From: Streptomyces sparsogenes
GTDB lineage: Bacteria; Actinomycetota; Actinomycetes; Streptomycetales; Streptomycetaceae
Direction: 5' to 3'
Length of the DNA stretch: 64,000 bases
NCBI RefSeq assembly: GCF_001704635.1
Contig: NZ_MAXF01000148.1
Coordinates: forward strand, 1 to 64,000
Below are positions 16,545 to 24,254 of the stretch, piece after piece. How positions within the stretch are numbered: position 1 is the stretch's first letter; the number at the start of each line of letters is the position of its first letter. The notes beneath the pieces are model-generated. The model was not told where the DNA came from. It saw nothing but the letters and a program-made list of their open reading frames with translations, and did no database searches. Made by a program: the position numbers and the translations under genes.

Positions 16545-17699
16545 ATGCCTCAAGGAGAGATGCCTCAGGGAGAGTTGCCCCGGGTGGTCGAGGAGGCGTA
16601 CCGATGGTGGCGGGAGGGCGAGCCCTTCGCCCGCGCCACGGTCGTGGACACCTGGCACTCCTCACCCCTCCCGCCGGGCGCCGGCATGCTGGTCGGGCCG
16701 GACGGCTCCGCCGTCGGCAGCGTCTCCGGCGGCTGCGTCGAGGGCGCCGTCTACGAGCTGGCCCAGGAGGTCGTCGCCGCCGGGACGCCGGTGCTCCAGC
16801 GCTACGGGGTCAGCGACGACGACGCCTTCGCGGTCGGACTGACCTGCGGCGGGACCATCCACGTCTACGTGGAGCGGATCGACCCCGCCACCTTCCCCGA
16901 GTTCGGCGAGGTGGCCGCGGCCGTCCGGGCCGGGGCGCCCGTGGCCGAGGTGACCTGCGTGGCCGTCGAGGGCCCCGACCCCGAGGGCAGGCTGGGCCGC
17001 CGCCTGGTGGTCCGGCCCGAGGGCACCACCGGGTCCCTCGGCTCCGAGCGGCTGGACGAGGCCGCCGCCGAGGCCGCCCGCGGCATGCTGGCCGGCGGGC
17101 GCACCGGCACCCTGCGCCACGGCTACGACGGCCGGCCCCTCGGCTCGGAGCTCACCCTGTTCGTGTCCGCCCACGCCGCGCCGCCCCGGCTGCTGGTCTT
17201 CGGCGCCGTCGACTTCGCCGCCGCGCTGGCCCGCCTCGGCGGCTTCCTCGGCTACCGGGTCACCGTCTGCGACGCCCGCCCCGTCTTCGCCACCCGGCGC
17301 CGCTTCCCCGAAGCCCACGAGGTCGTGACCGACTGGCCGCACCGCTATCTGCGGGCCGAGGCGGAGGCGGGCCGGCTGGACGAGCGGACCGCGGTGTGCG
17401 TCCTCACCCACGACCCCAAGTTCGACGTGCCGCTGCTCGAGGTCGCGCTGCGCCTCCCGCTCGGCTACGTCGGCGCCATGGGCTCGCGCCGCACCCACGA
17501 CGACCGGCTGCGCCGCCTGCGCGAACGGGGCCTGGGCGAGGACCTGCTCGCCCGCCTCTCCTCGCCCATCGGCCTCGACCTCGGCGCCCGCACCCCCGAG
17601 GAGACCGCGGTCAGCATCGCCGCCGAGATCGTCGCCGACCGCTGGGGCGGCAGCGGCACCCGGCTGACCTCCCGCACCGGGAGGATCCACAGCGGCTGA
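16545..17699 (+). CDS. XdhC/CoxI-family molybdoenzyme maturation protein
   Basis: This 384-residue protein has the N-terminal XdhC_CoxI domain, with FARATVVDTWHSSPLPPGAGMLV and SVSGGCVEGAVYELA. It also has the C-terminal Rossmann XdhC_C domain, with RLLVFGAVDFAAALARLGGFLGY, VCVLTHDPKFDVPLLEVAL and YVGAMGSRRTHDDRLRRL. XdhC proteins bind and sulfurate molybdenum cofactor and insert it into xanthine dehydrogenase-type enzymes. The divergent neighbour is such an enzyme, so the pairing is functional. The Rossmann glycine motif reads FGAVDFA rather than GAGHVG. Two ATGs (16545 and 16560) follow near-identical MPQGE codons; the first has GAGGGA at suitable distance. Confidence 0.88.
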   Translation: MPQGEMPQGELPRVVEEAYRWWREGEPFARATVVDTWHSSPLPPGAGMLVGPDGSAVGSVSGGCVEGAVYELAQEVVAAGTPVLQRYGVSDDDAFAVGLTCGGTIHVYVERIDPATFPEFGEVAAAVRAGAPVAEVTCVAVEGPDPEGRLGRRLVVRPEGTTGSLGSERLDEAAAEAARGMLAGGRTGTLRHGYDGRPLGSELTLFVSAHAAPPRLLVFGAVDFAAALARLGGFLGYRVTVCDARPVFATRRRFPEAHEVVTDWPHRYLRAEAEAGRLDERTAVCVLTHDPKFDVPLLEVALRLPLGYVGAMGSRRTHDDRLRRLRERGLGEDLLARLSSPIGLDLGARTPEETAVSIAAEIVADRWGGSGTRLTSRTGRIHSG

Positions 17700-17733
17700 C
17701 CCCGACGGGGCGCACACCCGGCGGCGGCCGGAG

Positions 17734-17778
17734 CCCGAGACGGCCGGTGCCCGAGACGGCCGGTGCTTGAGACGGCCG
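17734..17778. repeat. 16-bp tandem repeat, about 2.8 copies
   Basis: The unit CCCGAGACGGCCGGTG occurs at 17734-17749 and 17750-17765, followed by a partial, slightly changed third copy. It lies just downstream of the XdhC stop codon and upstream of the exporter gene. Function unknown. Confidence 0.75.
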
Positions 17779-17850
17779 CGCGGCGCGGGCGGGACGGGGT
17801 CCACAATGATGCCGTTTCCGTAGATGGGTGTAGGAGGAATCGAATCAGCC

Positions 17851-19239
17851 GTGGAGAGCGCGAGTAACACCGAGGAGCAAGCCGCCCCGGCGGGGCCCGC
17901 CGGACCGGCCGGTCCCGCCGGACCCGACCAGCCCGCCGGTCCGGCCGAGAAGGCCGGGGAGGCCGCCGGGAAGGACGGGCAGGCCGGGAGCGGGTGGCGG
18001 CGGTGGGTGATGGACGTACGACCCCTGCGGCACCGGCCGTTCCGCCGCCTGTGGGCCTCCACCTCCGTCACGACGATCGGCAGCCAGCTCACCGCCGTGG
18101 CCGTGCCCAAGCAGATCTACGACCTCACCCAGTCCTCCGCCTGGGTCGGCTACGCGAGCTTCGCCGGCCTGCTGCCGCTCGTGGTCTTCGCGCTGTGGGG
18201 CGGCGCGGTCGCCGACCGGGTGGACCGGCGCACCCTGATGCTGTTCACCGGCGTGGGCATCGCCCTCACCTCGGTGCTGTTCTGGGCGCAGTCCTTCGCG
18301 GGGGTCCACTCGGTGGCGCTGCTCATGGTGCTGCTCGCCGTCCAGCAGGGCCTGTTCGGCATCAACTTCCCCGCCCGCAGCGCCTCCATAGCCCGGCTCG
18401 TCCCCGCCGGGGAACTGCCCGCCGCGACGGCCCTGCAGTCCACCGTCGCGCAGACCGGGATGGTCCTCGGGCCGCTGCTGGCGGGGGCGCTGATCCCTCT
18501 GATCGGCCTGTCCACGCTGTACCTGGTCGACGCCCTCGCGCTGTGCGTCACCCTGTGGGCCGTATGGCGGCTGCCCGCGCTGCCCCCGCTGGACGGCGGC
18601 GGCGCCGTCAAGGAGAGCGGCCGGCGACGGGCCGGGGCGCGGGAGGTGGCGGACGGGTTCCGCTACATCGTGGCCCACCGGGTGCTGCTGCTGTCCTTCC
18701 TCGCGGACATCGTCGCGATGGTCTTCGGCATGCCCCGCGCGCTGTTCCCGCAGCTCGCGTCGAGCACCTACGCGCCCTGGGGCGAAGGCTTCGCGCTGGG
18801 GCTGCTGTTCGCGGCGATACCCATCGGCGCGGTGGCCGGCGGGCTGCTGTCGGGCACCTTCTCCCGGGCCCGCCACCACGGGCTGATGGTCACCGCCGCC
18901 GTGGTCGTCTGGGGGCTGGCCATCACGGGCTTCGGGCTGAGCGCCGGACTGTGGTGGGCGGCCGCCTTCCTGGCCGTGGCGGGCGTCGCCGACATGGTCT
19001 CCATGGTCTTCCGCAGCGCCATCCTCCAGGCGGCCGCCACGGACGACATGCGCGGCCGGATGCAGGGAATCTTCACGGTCGTGGTCGCCGGCGGCCCGCG
19101 CCTGGCCGACCTGCTGCACGGCACGGCCGGCTCCCTGTTGGGCCCCCGCGCGGCGGTCACGGCGGGCGGCCTGCTGGTCGCCGCCACGATGCTCGCCCTG
19201 ACCGCCGCCGTCCCCGACTTCCGCCGCTACACCGGCTGA
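17851..19239 (+). CDS. MFS transporter (EntS/DHA3-type exporter)
   Basis: This is a membrane protein of about 462 residues with 12 predicted hydrophobic segments. The motif A-like loop GGAVADRVDRRTLML follows TM2-3, and FNFPARSAS-like IN FPARSAS lies in TM5; both are typical of the EntS/DHA3 drug and siderophore exporters. The N-terminal 45 residues are a cytoplasmic low-complexity tail rich in GPA repeats. AGGAGGA at 17832-17838 precedes the GTG at 17851 by 12 bases; an ATG at 17824 has no ribosome site. The substrate cannot be read from the sequence. Confidence 0.88.
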   Translation: MESASNTEEQAAPAGPAGPAGPAGPDQPAGPAEKAGEAAGKDGQAGSGWRRWVMDVRPLRHRPFRRLWASTSVTTIGSQLTAVAVPKQIYDLTQSSAWVGYASFAGLLPLVVFALWGGAVADRVDRRTLMLFTGVGIALTSVLFWAQSFAGVHSVALLMVLLAVQQGLFGINFPARSASIARLVPAGELPAATALQSTVAQTGMVLGPLLAGALIPLIGLSTLYLVDALALCVTLWAVWRLPALPPLDGGGAVKESGRRRAGAREVADGFRYIVAHRVLLLSFLADIVAMVFGMPRALFPQLASSTYAPWGEGFALGLLFAAIPIGAVAGGLLSGTFSRARHHGLMVTAAVVVWGLAITGFGLSAGLWWAAAFLAVAGVADMVSMVFRSAILQAAATDDMRGRMQGIFTVVVAGGPRLADLLHGTAGSLLGPRAAVTAGGLLVAATMLALTAAVPDFRRYTG

Positions 19240-19308
19240 CGCCGCACGGCCGCGGCGCTTTGACCGAAGGGGCGACTGGACGACCGGTTCTGATCCACAA
19301 TGACACCC

Positions 19309-19665
19309 ATGAGCGAGATCCAGCCACAGCCGCGGTTCACCATATTCGTCCACCTGACGGCCCTGCCGGCGTGGCTCGCCCTGGGACGGCCCGAGCGTCA
19401 GCAGATCATCGCCGAGCATGTGGAGCCGCTGCTCGAGCGGCACTCCGCCGTCCAGGTCCGCTGGTTCGACGCCGAGGCGTGGGCGGCCGCTCCGTCCGAC
19501 GTCCTGATGGCGACGACCGACGATCCGACGGCCTGGTCCGACCTCTTCGAGGGTCTTCGCGACAGCCCCCTGTGGAGCGTGCCCTACTTCCGCGTGGACA
19601 TGGTGCTGCCCACGGTCGAGGACGGCTTCGCCGACTACGAGCGCCGCACCGGGCAGCGCGACTGA
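19309..19665 (+). CDS. Darcynin-family small protein
   Basis: This 118-residue soluble protein matches darcynin (a domain of unknown function). It has FTIFVHLTALPAWLALGRPER at the N-terminus, a WFDAEA segment near residue 50, then TTDDPTAWSDLFEGLRDSPL and YFRVDMVLPTVEDGF. The fold is likely a dimeric alpha-beta barrel. An in-frame ATG at 19300 precedes the ATG at 19309. Neither has a clear ribosome site, so the mRNA may be leaderless or short-leadered. It is followed 13 bp later by the channel-like gene and may be co-transcribed with it. Confidence 0.75.
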   Translation: MSEIQPQPRFTIFVHLTALPAWLALGRPERQQIIAEHVEPLLERHSAVQVRWFDAEAWAAAPSDVLMATTDDPTAWSDLFEGLRDSPLWSVPYFRVDMVLPTVEDGFADYERRTGQRD

Positions 19666-19678
19666 GACCCCGGCCAGG

Positions 19679-21700
19679 ATGCCCACCCTGCCCCAGCAGC
19701 CCCCGGCGCAGCCGGCGGGCCCGCACATGGTCGTGTGCGGCGACGACGCGCTCGCCCACCGCCTCGCCGCCGAGCTCAAGGACGTCTACGGCGAGCGGGT
19801 GACCGTCGTCATCCCCGCCACACCCTCCGCCTGGGAGCCGCGGTCGGCGGGGACCGCCGCGCCGGGGGCGGGGCGCGGACGGGCGCGGGCCGCCGCGCTC
19901 TTCGGGCGGATGACGGCCGCCGTCGGCCGGCCGACGCTCGCCCCGCCGGCGCCCGCCACCACGTCGGCCGAGACGGGCATACGCGTCCTGGAGGCGGCCG
20001 AGCCCGACGACGAGGTGCTCACCGAGGCCGGGGTGGATCGGGCCGCCGCCCTCGCCCTGGTCTACGACGACGACGAGATCAACATCCACGCCGCCCTGCG
20101 CGCCCGCCGCCTCAACCCCCGGCTGCGGCTGGTGATCCGCCTCTACAACCGCAGGCTCGGCGAGTACCTGCGGGAACTGCTGGACCAGGCCGCGGCGGTC
20201 GCCGACCCGGAGCGGGGCGCGGCGGAGCCGGACGCCTCGACCACCGTCCTGTCGGACGCCGACACCGCCGCGCCCGCGCTGGCGGCCACCGCCGTGGCCG
20301 GCACCAGCAAGGTGATCCAGGCCGACGGGCTGCTGCTGCGGGCCGCCATCCACACCCCGCCCGGCCGGGACCGGATCGCCGACCCGGGGCTGTGCACCCT
20401 GGCCCTGCTGTCCTCGACCACCAACGACCCGGCGGGCCTGGAGGGTTCGGACAGCAGCGGGGCCGAGGGGCCGCGGCTGCTGCCCGACGACGGGGCCGTG
20501 GCCGCCGCGACCGGGCGCCGCACGGTGGTGCTGGAGGCCGTCGCCCACACCGCGCCGGCGCTGACCCCCAGCCGGCTCGGTGGCCGGGGGATGCCACTCG
20601 GCTCGCTGTTCTCCCGCCGGCTGCGGCGGACCGTGGTGGGGTTCGCCGCCGCGCTGCTGGCGCTCGCCATCGCGTCCTGGCAGATCACGGGGGAACATCC
20701 GCTGCGGGCCGCGTATCTGACGCTCCTGGACATCCTGGCGATCGGCGATCCCGCGCTGGGCCAGCCGCTGGCCCGGCAGATCCTGCAACTGCTGTCCGGA
20801 CTGGTCGGCCTGATGCTGCTGCCCGTCCTGGTGGCCGCCACGCTGGAGGGCCTCGGCACCTTCCGGACCGCGTCCGCCCTGCGCCGGCCGCCCCGGGGGC
20901 TGTCCGGCCATGTCGTCCTGCTCGGGCTCGGCAAGGTCGGCACCCGGGTGCTGGCCCGGCTGCGGGAGCTGGACATCCCCGTGGTGTGCGTGGAGGCGGA
21001 CCCGCAGGCGCGCGGCATCGCGCTGGCCCGCCGGCTGAGGGTGCCCACGGTCCTCGGGGACGTCACCGAGGAGGGGGTGCTGGAGGCCGCCAAGATCGAC
21101 CGGGCGCACGCGCTGCTCGCCGTCACCAGCTCCGACACCACCAACCTGGAGGCGGCGCTGTACGCCCGGTCGCTGGATCCCGGCCTGCGGGTGGCCATGC
21201 GGCTGTACGACGACCGCTTCGCCACCGCCGTCTACCGCACCCTGCGGGCGGCGCACCCCCAGGCGCTGACGCGCAGCCGCAGCGTGTCCACCCTGGCGGC
21301 CCCGGCCTTCGCGGGTGCCATGATGGGGCGTCAGATCCTCGGTGCCGTACCGGTGGAGCGGCGGGTGCTGCTCTTCGCGGCGGTGCCGGTGGCGGGCCAT
21401 CCGCAGCTGGAGGGCCGTACGGTGGCCGAGGCGTTCCGGCCGGGCGCCTGGCGGGTGGTCGCCCTGGACACGGCGGACGCCGACGGCCGCTTCCGCGATC
21501 TGGCCGTGGCACCCCCGGACGACGGCAGCGGCCGGCAGCGGGGGCTGGTGTGGGACCTGCCGCCGGAGTACGTGCTGCGGCCCCAGGACCGCGTGGTGCT
21601 GGCCGCGACCCGGCAGGGCCTCGGGGAACTCCTGGGGCGCGGGCCGGTGTCCGGCCGTGCGGAGCCCGCCCCGCGCCCCGCCTCCCCGGGCCCGGGGTGA
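19679..21700 (+). CDS. Double RCK (TrkA-N) NAD-binding channel-like membrane protein
   Basis: This 673-residue protein has an N-terminal TrkA-N-like Rossmann segment (MVVCGDDALAHRLAAEL, residues 16-32). Two to three hydrophobic segments follow at about 320-400, and then a second, canonical TrkA-N domain (VVLLGLGKVGTRVLARL, about 420) with a TrkA-C-like tail. The architecture matches bacterial CASTOR/POLLUX-like RCK proteins often annotated as potassium channel proteins. Between the membrane helices the selectivity-filter position reads LAIGDPALG rather than TVGYGD, so K+ selectivity should not be assumed. Rossmann 1 lacks the full GxGxxG. Confidence 0.8.
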   Translation: MPTLPQQPPAQPAGPHMVVCGDDALAHRLAAELKDVYGERVTVVIPATPSAWEPRSAGTAAPGAGRGRARAAALFGRMTAAVGRPTLAPPAPATTSAETGIRVLEAAEPDDEVLTEAGVDRAAALALVYDDDEINIHAALRARRLNPRLRLVIRLYNRRLGEYLRELLDQAAAVADPERGAAEPDASTTVLSDADTAAPALAATAVAGTSKVIQADGLLLRAAIHTPPGRDRIADPGLCTLALLSSTTNDPAGLEGSDSSGAEGPRLLPDDGAVAAATGRRTVVLEAVAHTAPALTPSRLGGRGMPLGSLFSRRLRRTVVGFAAALLALAIASWQITGEHPLRAAYLTLLDILAIGDPALGQPLARQILQLLSGLVGLMLLPVLVAATLEGLGTFRTASALRRPPRGLSGHVVLLGLGKVGTRVLARLRELDIPVVCVEADPQARGIALARRLRVPTVLGDVTEEGVLEAAKIDRAHALLAVTSSDTTNLEAALYARSLDPGLRVAMRLYDDRFATAVYRTLRAAHPQALTRSRSVSTLAAPAFAGAMMGRQILGAVPVERRVLLFAAVPVAGHPQLEGRTVAEAFRPGAWRVVALDTADADGRFRDLAVAPPDDGSGRQRGLVWDLPPEYVLRPQDRVVLAATRQGLGELLGRGPVSGRAEPAPRPASPGPG

Positions 21701-21752
21701 GCGCCGGGCACCGGCGTCAGGACGGGCCCGCCCGGTCCGGCGGAGGGCCCCG

Positions 21753-22235
21753 TCAGGCTCCTGCGAGCCGGCCGTGCTCGCCGGTGCCGTTGACGGAGGA
21801 CGGCGGGCGGGTGGGGCGCTCGAGGATGCCCCGGGCGTCGGTGGGGAGCGCTTCGGGGGCGGGGCCCGGGGGTGGGGCGCCGGTGGTCTCGGCGCCGGCC
21901 TGGTAGGGCTGGGCCGAGCCGTTGATCTTCTCGATGGCCTGCCGGGCCTGCTCGCCGGGGGAGCGGGCGGCCAGAGGGGCGGCCGGGGAAGGGGCGGAGG
22001 CGGCGAGCGGCTGGCCGCGGTCCGCGGCGGGCTTGGCGTGCGCGGCCGGCGGCCGGGCCCGCAGCCGGTGGCTGACGGCCTCGTCGAGGCTCACCGGGCG
22101 CTGCAGCTGGGAGGCCAGGCGGCCGGCGTCCTGGCCCAGCCTGGCGATGTCCTCCCAGGACAGATGGAGCACGAGGCGGAGTTCGGCCTCTCCGCCCGGG
22201 AGGGCTTGGACGGGAGGGATGACCGGCTCGTTCAT
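21753..22235 (-). CDS. Hypothetical protein, 160 aa
   Basis: I do not recognise this protein. The first 60 residues look foldable (ELRLVLHLSWEDIARLGQDA, then SLDEAVSHRLRARP). The rest is Ala/Pro-rich and probably disordered. GGAGG lies 7 bases before the ATG at 22235, and the gene converges with the channel gene. The good ribosome site and the structured N-terminus support it being real. No membrane segment or signal peptide is visible. Confidence 0.7.
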   Translation of the reverse strand: MNEPVIPPVQALPGGEAELRLVLHLSWEDIARLGQDAGRLASQLQRPVSLDEAVSHRLRARPPAAHAKPAADRGQPLAASAPSPAAPLAARSPGEQARQAIEKINGSAQPYQAGAETTGAPPPGPAPEALPTDARGILERPTRPPSSVNGTGEHGRLAGA

Positions 22236-22406
22236 GATCGGGCCTCCGGGTGTCGGGCATGGTCGGATCGGCGGCGCACGCCGCGCACCGGCGCGCGAAG
22301 GGGGGTACGTGCGCCGACCCCGTCCCGTTCAACACCCCGTTGACTTCGCCCCGGCCGTTTCCACGGCCGTTCCCGCGATCGCGGGCCCGCGCCGCCCGAC
22401 CGCCCC

Positions 22407-22628
22407 TTCTTCCAGCCCACCGCCATCTGGAACAATTTCTTCCGCCCCATGGTGATGCTCTCGGACCAGCACCTGTATCCGCTCAGCCTCGGCCTCTACA
22501 CCTGGAACAGCGCCGCCACCGTCTCCCCCGAGTACTACCCGCTGGTCGTCGTCGGCTCGCTGGTCGCGGCCTTCGTCCTGCTCCAGCGCTGCTGGAAGTC
22601 CGGCCCCACCGCAGGGAGCGTCACGTGA
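22407..22628 (+). pseudogene. Remnant C-terminus of a MalG-type sugar ABC permease
   Basis: Reading in the frame starting at 22407 gives FFQPTAIWNNFFRPMVML, then SDQHLYPLSLGLYTWNSA, then a final hydrophobic helix YYPLVVVGSLVAAFVLLQ, and stop at 22626-22628. This is the C-terminal 70-odd residues of a MalG/CUT1 permease, with the EAA-loop-distal IWNNFF and L-P-L-x-x-G-L segments. No upstream part exists; the preceding 170 bp is the promoter side of a divergent gene. Its stop overlaps the GTG start of the dehydrogenase (GTGA), preserving the old operon junction. A deletion removed the rest of the transporter. Confidence 0.72.
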
Positions 22629-23644
22629 CCGAACCCCGCCCCCGCCCGCGCGCCGTCCTCGCGATGGCGCCCCGGACCGCCCGGCAGGTGCTCGACGACC
22701 GGGCGCTGGCCCGGCTGGCCCGGCTCACCGACCTCGACGGGGGACTGGTCCTCGACGACCTCACCACCCCGGCCGCCCACCACGCGCTCGCCACCGCCGA
22801 ACTGCTGATCACCGGGTGGGGCTGCCCGCCCGTCGACCGCGCGGCGCTGGACGCCGCCCCCCGGCTGCGCGCCGTCGTGCACACCGCCGGGACGGTACGC
22901 CACCACATCACCGCGGCCTGCTGGGAGCGCGGCATCGCGGTCTCCTCGGCCGCCGCGGCCAACGCCGTGCCCGTAGCCGAGTACACCCTCGCCATGATCC
23001 TCCTCGCCAACAAGCGCGCCCTGGACATCGCCCGCGACTACCGCGCCGAGCGCCGCCGCGTCGACTGGAACGAGCGGTACCCCGACGCGGGCAACTACCG
23101 CCGCACGGTGGGCATCCTCAGCGCCTCCGCCATCGGCCGGCGCGTCATGGCCCTGCTGCGCCCGCACGACCTCGACATCCTGCTGTACGACCCGTACCTC
23201 ACGGCCGACGGGGCCCGCGCGCTGGGCGCCCGCCAGGTGCCGCTGGACGAGCTGTTCGCCACCAGCGACGTGGTCAGCGTGCACACCCCGCTGCTGCCCG
23301 AGACCCGCGGCCTGGTCAGCCGCGAGCTGCTGGCGGCCCTGCGCACCGGCGGCACCCTCGTCAACACCGCCCGCGGCGCGCTCGTGGACCAGCGCGCGCT
23401 GACCGACGAGGTGCTGGCCGGGCGGTTGTACGCGGTGCTGGACGTCACCGAGCCGGACCTGCTGCCCGCCGGCTCCCCGCTGTACGACTGCGACCACGTG
23501 CTGCTCACCCCGCACATCGCCGGGTCCAAGGGCGGCGAGCTGCGGCGCCTGGCGGACCTCGCGATCGGCGAGGTCGACCGCTACGTCCACGGGCGGCCGT
23601 TCGCCCACCCCGTACGCCCGGAGATCCTCGACCGCTCGGCCTGA
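22625..23644 (+). CDS. D-2-hydroxyacid dehydrogenase family protein
   Basis: This 339-residue NAD-dependent oxidoreductase has the conserved VVSVHTPLLPETRGLVS segment, then GGTLVNTARGALVDQRAL with the substrate-binding Arg, a catalytic Glu in DVTEPDLLP and the catalytic His in LLTPHIAGS. The dinucleotide loop reads VGILSASAIGRRVM, lacking the usual GxGxxG (SASAIG instead), so cofactor binding may be altered. The N-terminus of the family catalytic domain is present. It starts with a GTG overlapping the stop of the permease remnant, so it was once the last gene of a sugar-transport operon. It may oxidise or reduce a sugar-derived hydroxy acid. Confidence 0.85.
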   Translation: MTEPRPRPRAVLAMAPRTARQVLDDRALARLARLTDLDGGLVLDDLTTPAAHHALATAELLITGWGCPPVDRAALDAAPRLRAVVHTAGTVRHHITAACWERGIAVSSAAAANAVPVAEYTLAMILLANKRALDIARDYRAERRRVDWNERYPDAGNYRRTVGILSASAIGRRVMALLRPHDLDILLYDPYLTADGARALGARQVPLDELFATSDVVSVHTPLLPETRGLVSRELLAALRTGGTLVNTARGALVDQRALTDEVLAGRLYAVLDVTEPDLLPAGSPLYDCDHVLLTPHIAGSKGGELRRLADLAIGEVDRYVHGRPFAHPVRPEILDRSA

Positions 23645-23646
23645 CA

Positions 23647-23665
23647 CCCGGCGCGTCACGCCGGG
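23647..23665 (+). terminator. Short stem-loop after the dehydrogenase
   Basis: CCCGGCG and CGCCGGG pair around a 5-base loop 2 bp after the stop codon. The stem is only 7 bp and no U-run follows. Confidence 0.4.
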
Positions 23666-23718
23666 CGACGGTGACGGGGGAGTCTCCGGGCCCTCTCCGC
23701 ACCCTTCTCCATACTATG

Positions 23719-23746
23719 TATAATGTACTGCGTACAGAGATAGGAG
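23719..23746 (+). promoter_or_regulatory. Promoter and palindromic operator of the VOC gene
   Basis: A consensus TATAAT lies at 23719-23724. It runs directly into the perfect palindrome TGTACTGCGTACA (23724-23736) and is followed by TAGGAG (23741-23746) six bases before the GTG start. I see no good -35. The palindrome overlaps the -10 and expected transcription start, which suggests repression by a dimeric regulator. Confidence 0.65.
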
Positions 23747-23752
23747 TCCCCT

Positions 23753-24142
23753 GTGAAGATCACGTCCAGTGCGGTGTCACTCAACGTCGACGACGTCCCC
23801 GCCTCCAGCGCTTTTCTCATCGAGCACTTCGGGTTTCGCGAGGAGATGGCGGCGGACGGCTTCGCGTCCCTGACCCGCGACGACGCCGGCCTGAACGTCA
23901 TCTTCCTGCGGCGGGGGCTGGAGTCCCTCCCGGCGGACCAGCGCGACGAGCACGCCGCCGGCCTGATCCTGGCCTTCGTCGTCGACGACCTCGAAGGCGA
24001 GCTGGCCCGCCTGCGCTCCGAGGGCGTGACGATCACCATGCCGCTGACCGACGAGGAGTGGGGCGAGCGCGCCTTCCAGGTGCGCGACCCCAATGGAGTG
24101 ATCGTCCAGCTGGTCGACTGGAACGCCCCCACCGCCCACTGA
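23753..24142 (+). CDS. VOC (glyoxalase/bleomycin-resistance) family protein
   Basis: This 129-residue protein has one paired beta-alpha-beta-beta-beta module set: SSAVSLNVDDVPASSAFLIEHFGFRE at the start and ERAFQVRDPNGVIVQLVDWN at the end. Metal-ligand positions in this family are His/Glu at the strand starts. Here the first strand has no His (SAVSLNV), so a complete Fe or Ni site is doubtful. Members include glyoxalases, dioxygenases and antibiotic-binding proteins. The gene stands alone behind its own operator, consistent with an inducible resistance or stress function (inference). Confidence 0.85.
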   Translation: MKITSSAVSLNVDDVPASSAFLIEHFGFREEMAADGFASLTRDDAGLNVIFLRRGLESLPADQRDEHAAGLILAFVVDDLEGELARLRSEGVTITMPLTDEEWGERAFQVRDPNGVIVQLVDWNAPTAH

Positions 24143-24254
24143 GGCGGCCGGGCGGCGGTGTGCCATCACCGGCTCCGACGCGACCGTTGCGTACGCTGAC
24201 CTGGCCGTCTGCCGAAGCGGCCGGTTCGATCCAGCGGTTCGACGGGAGTACGTG

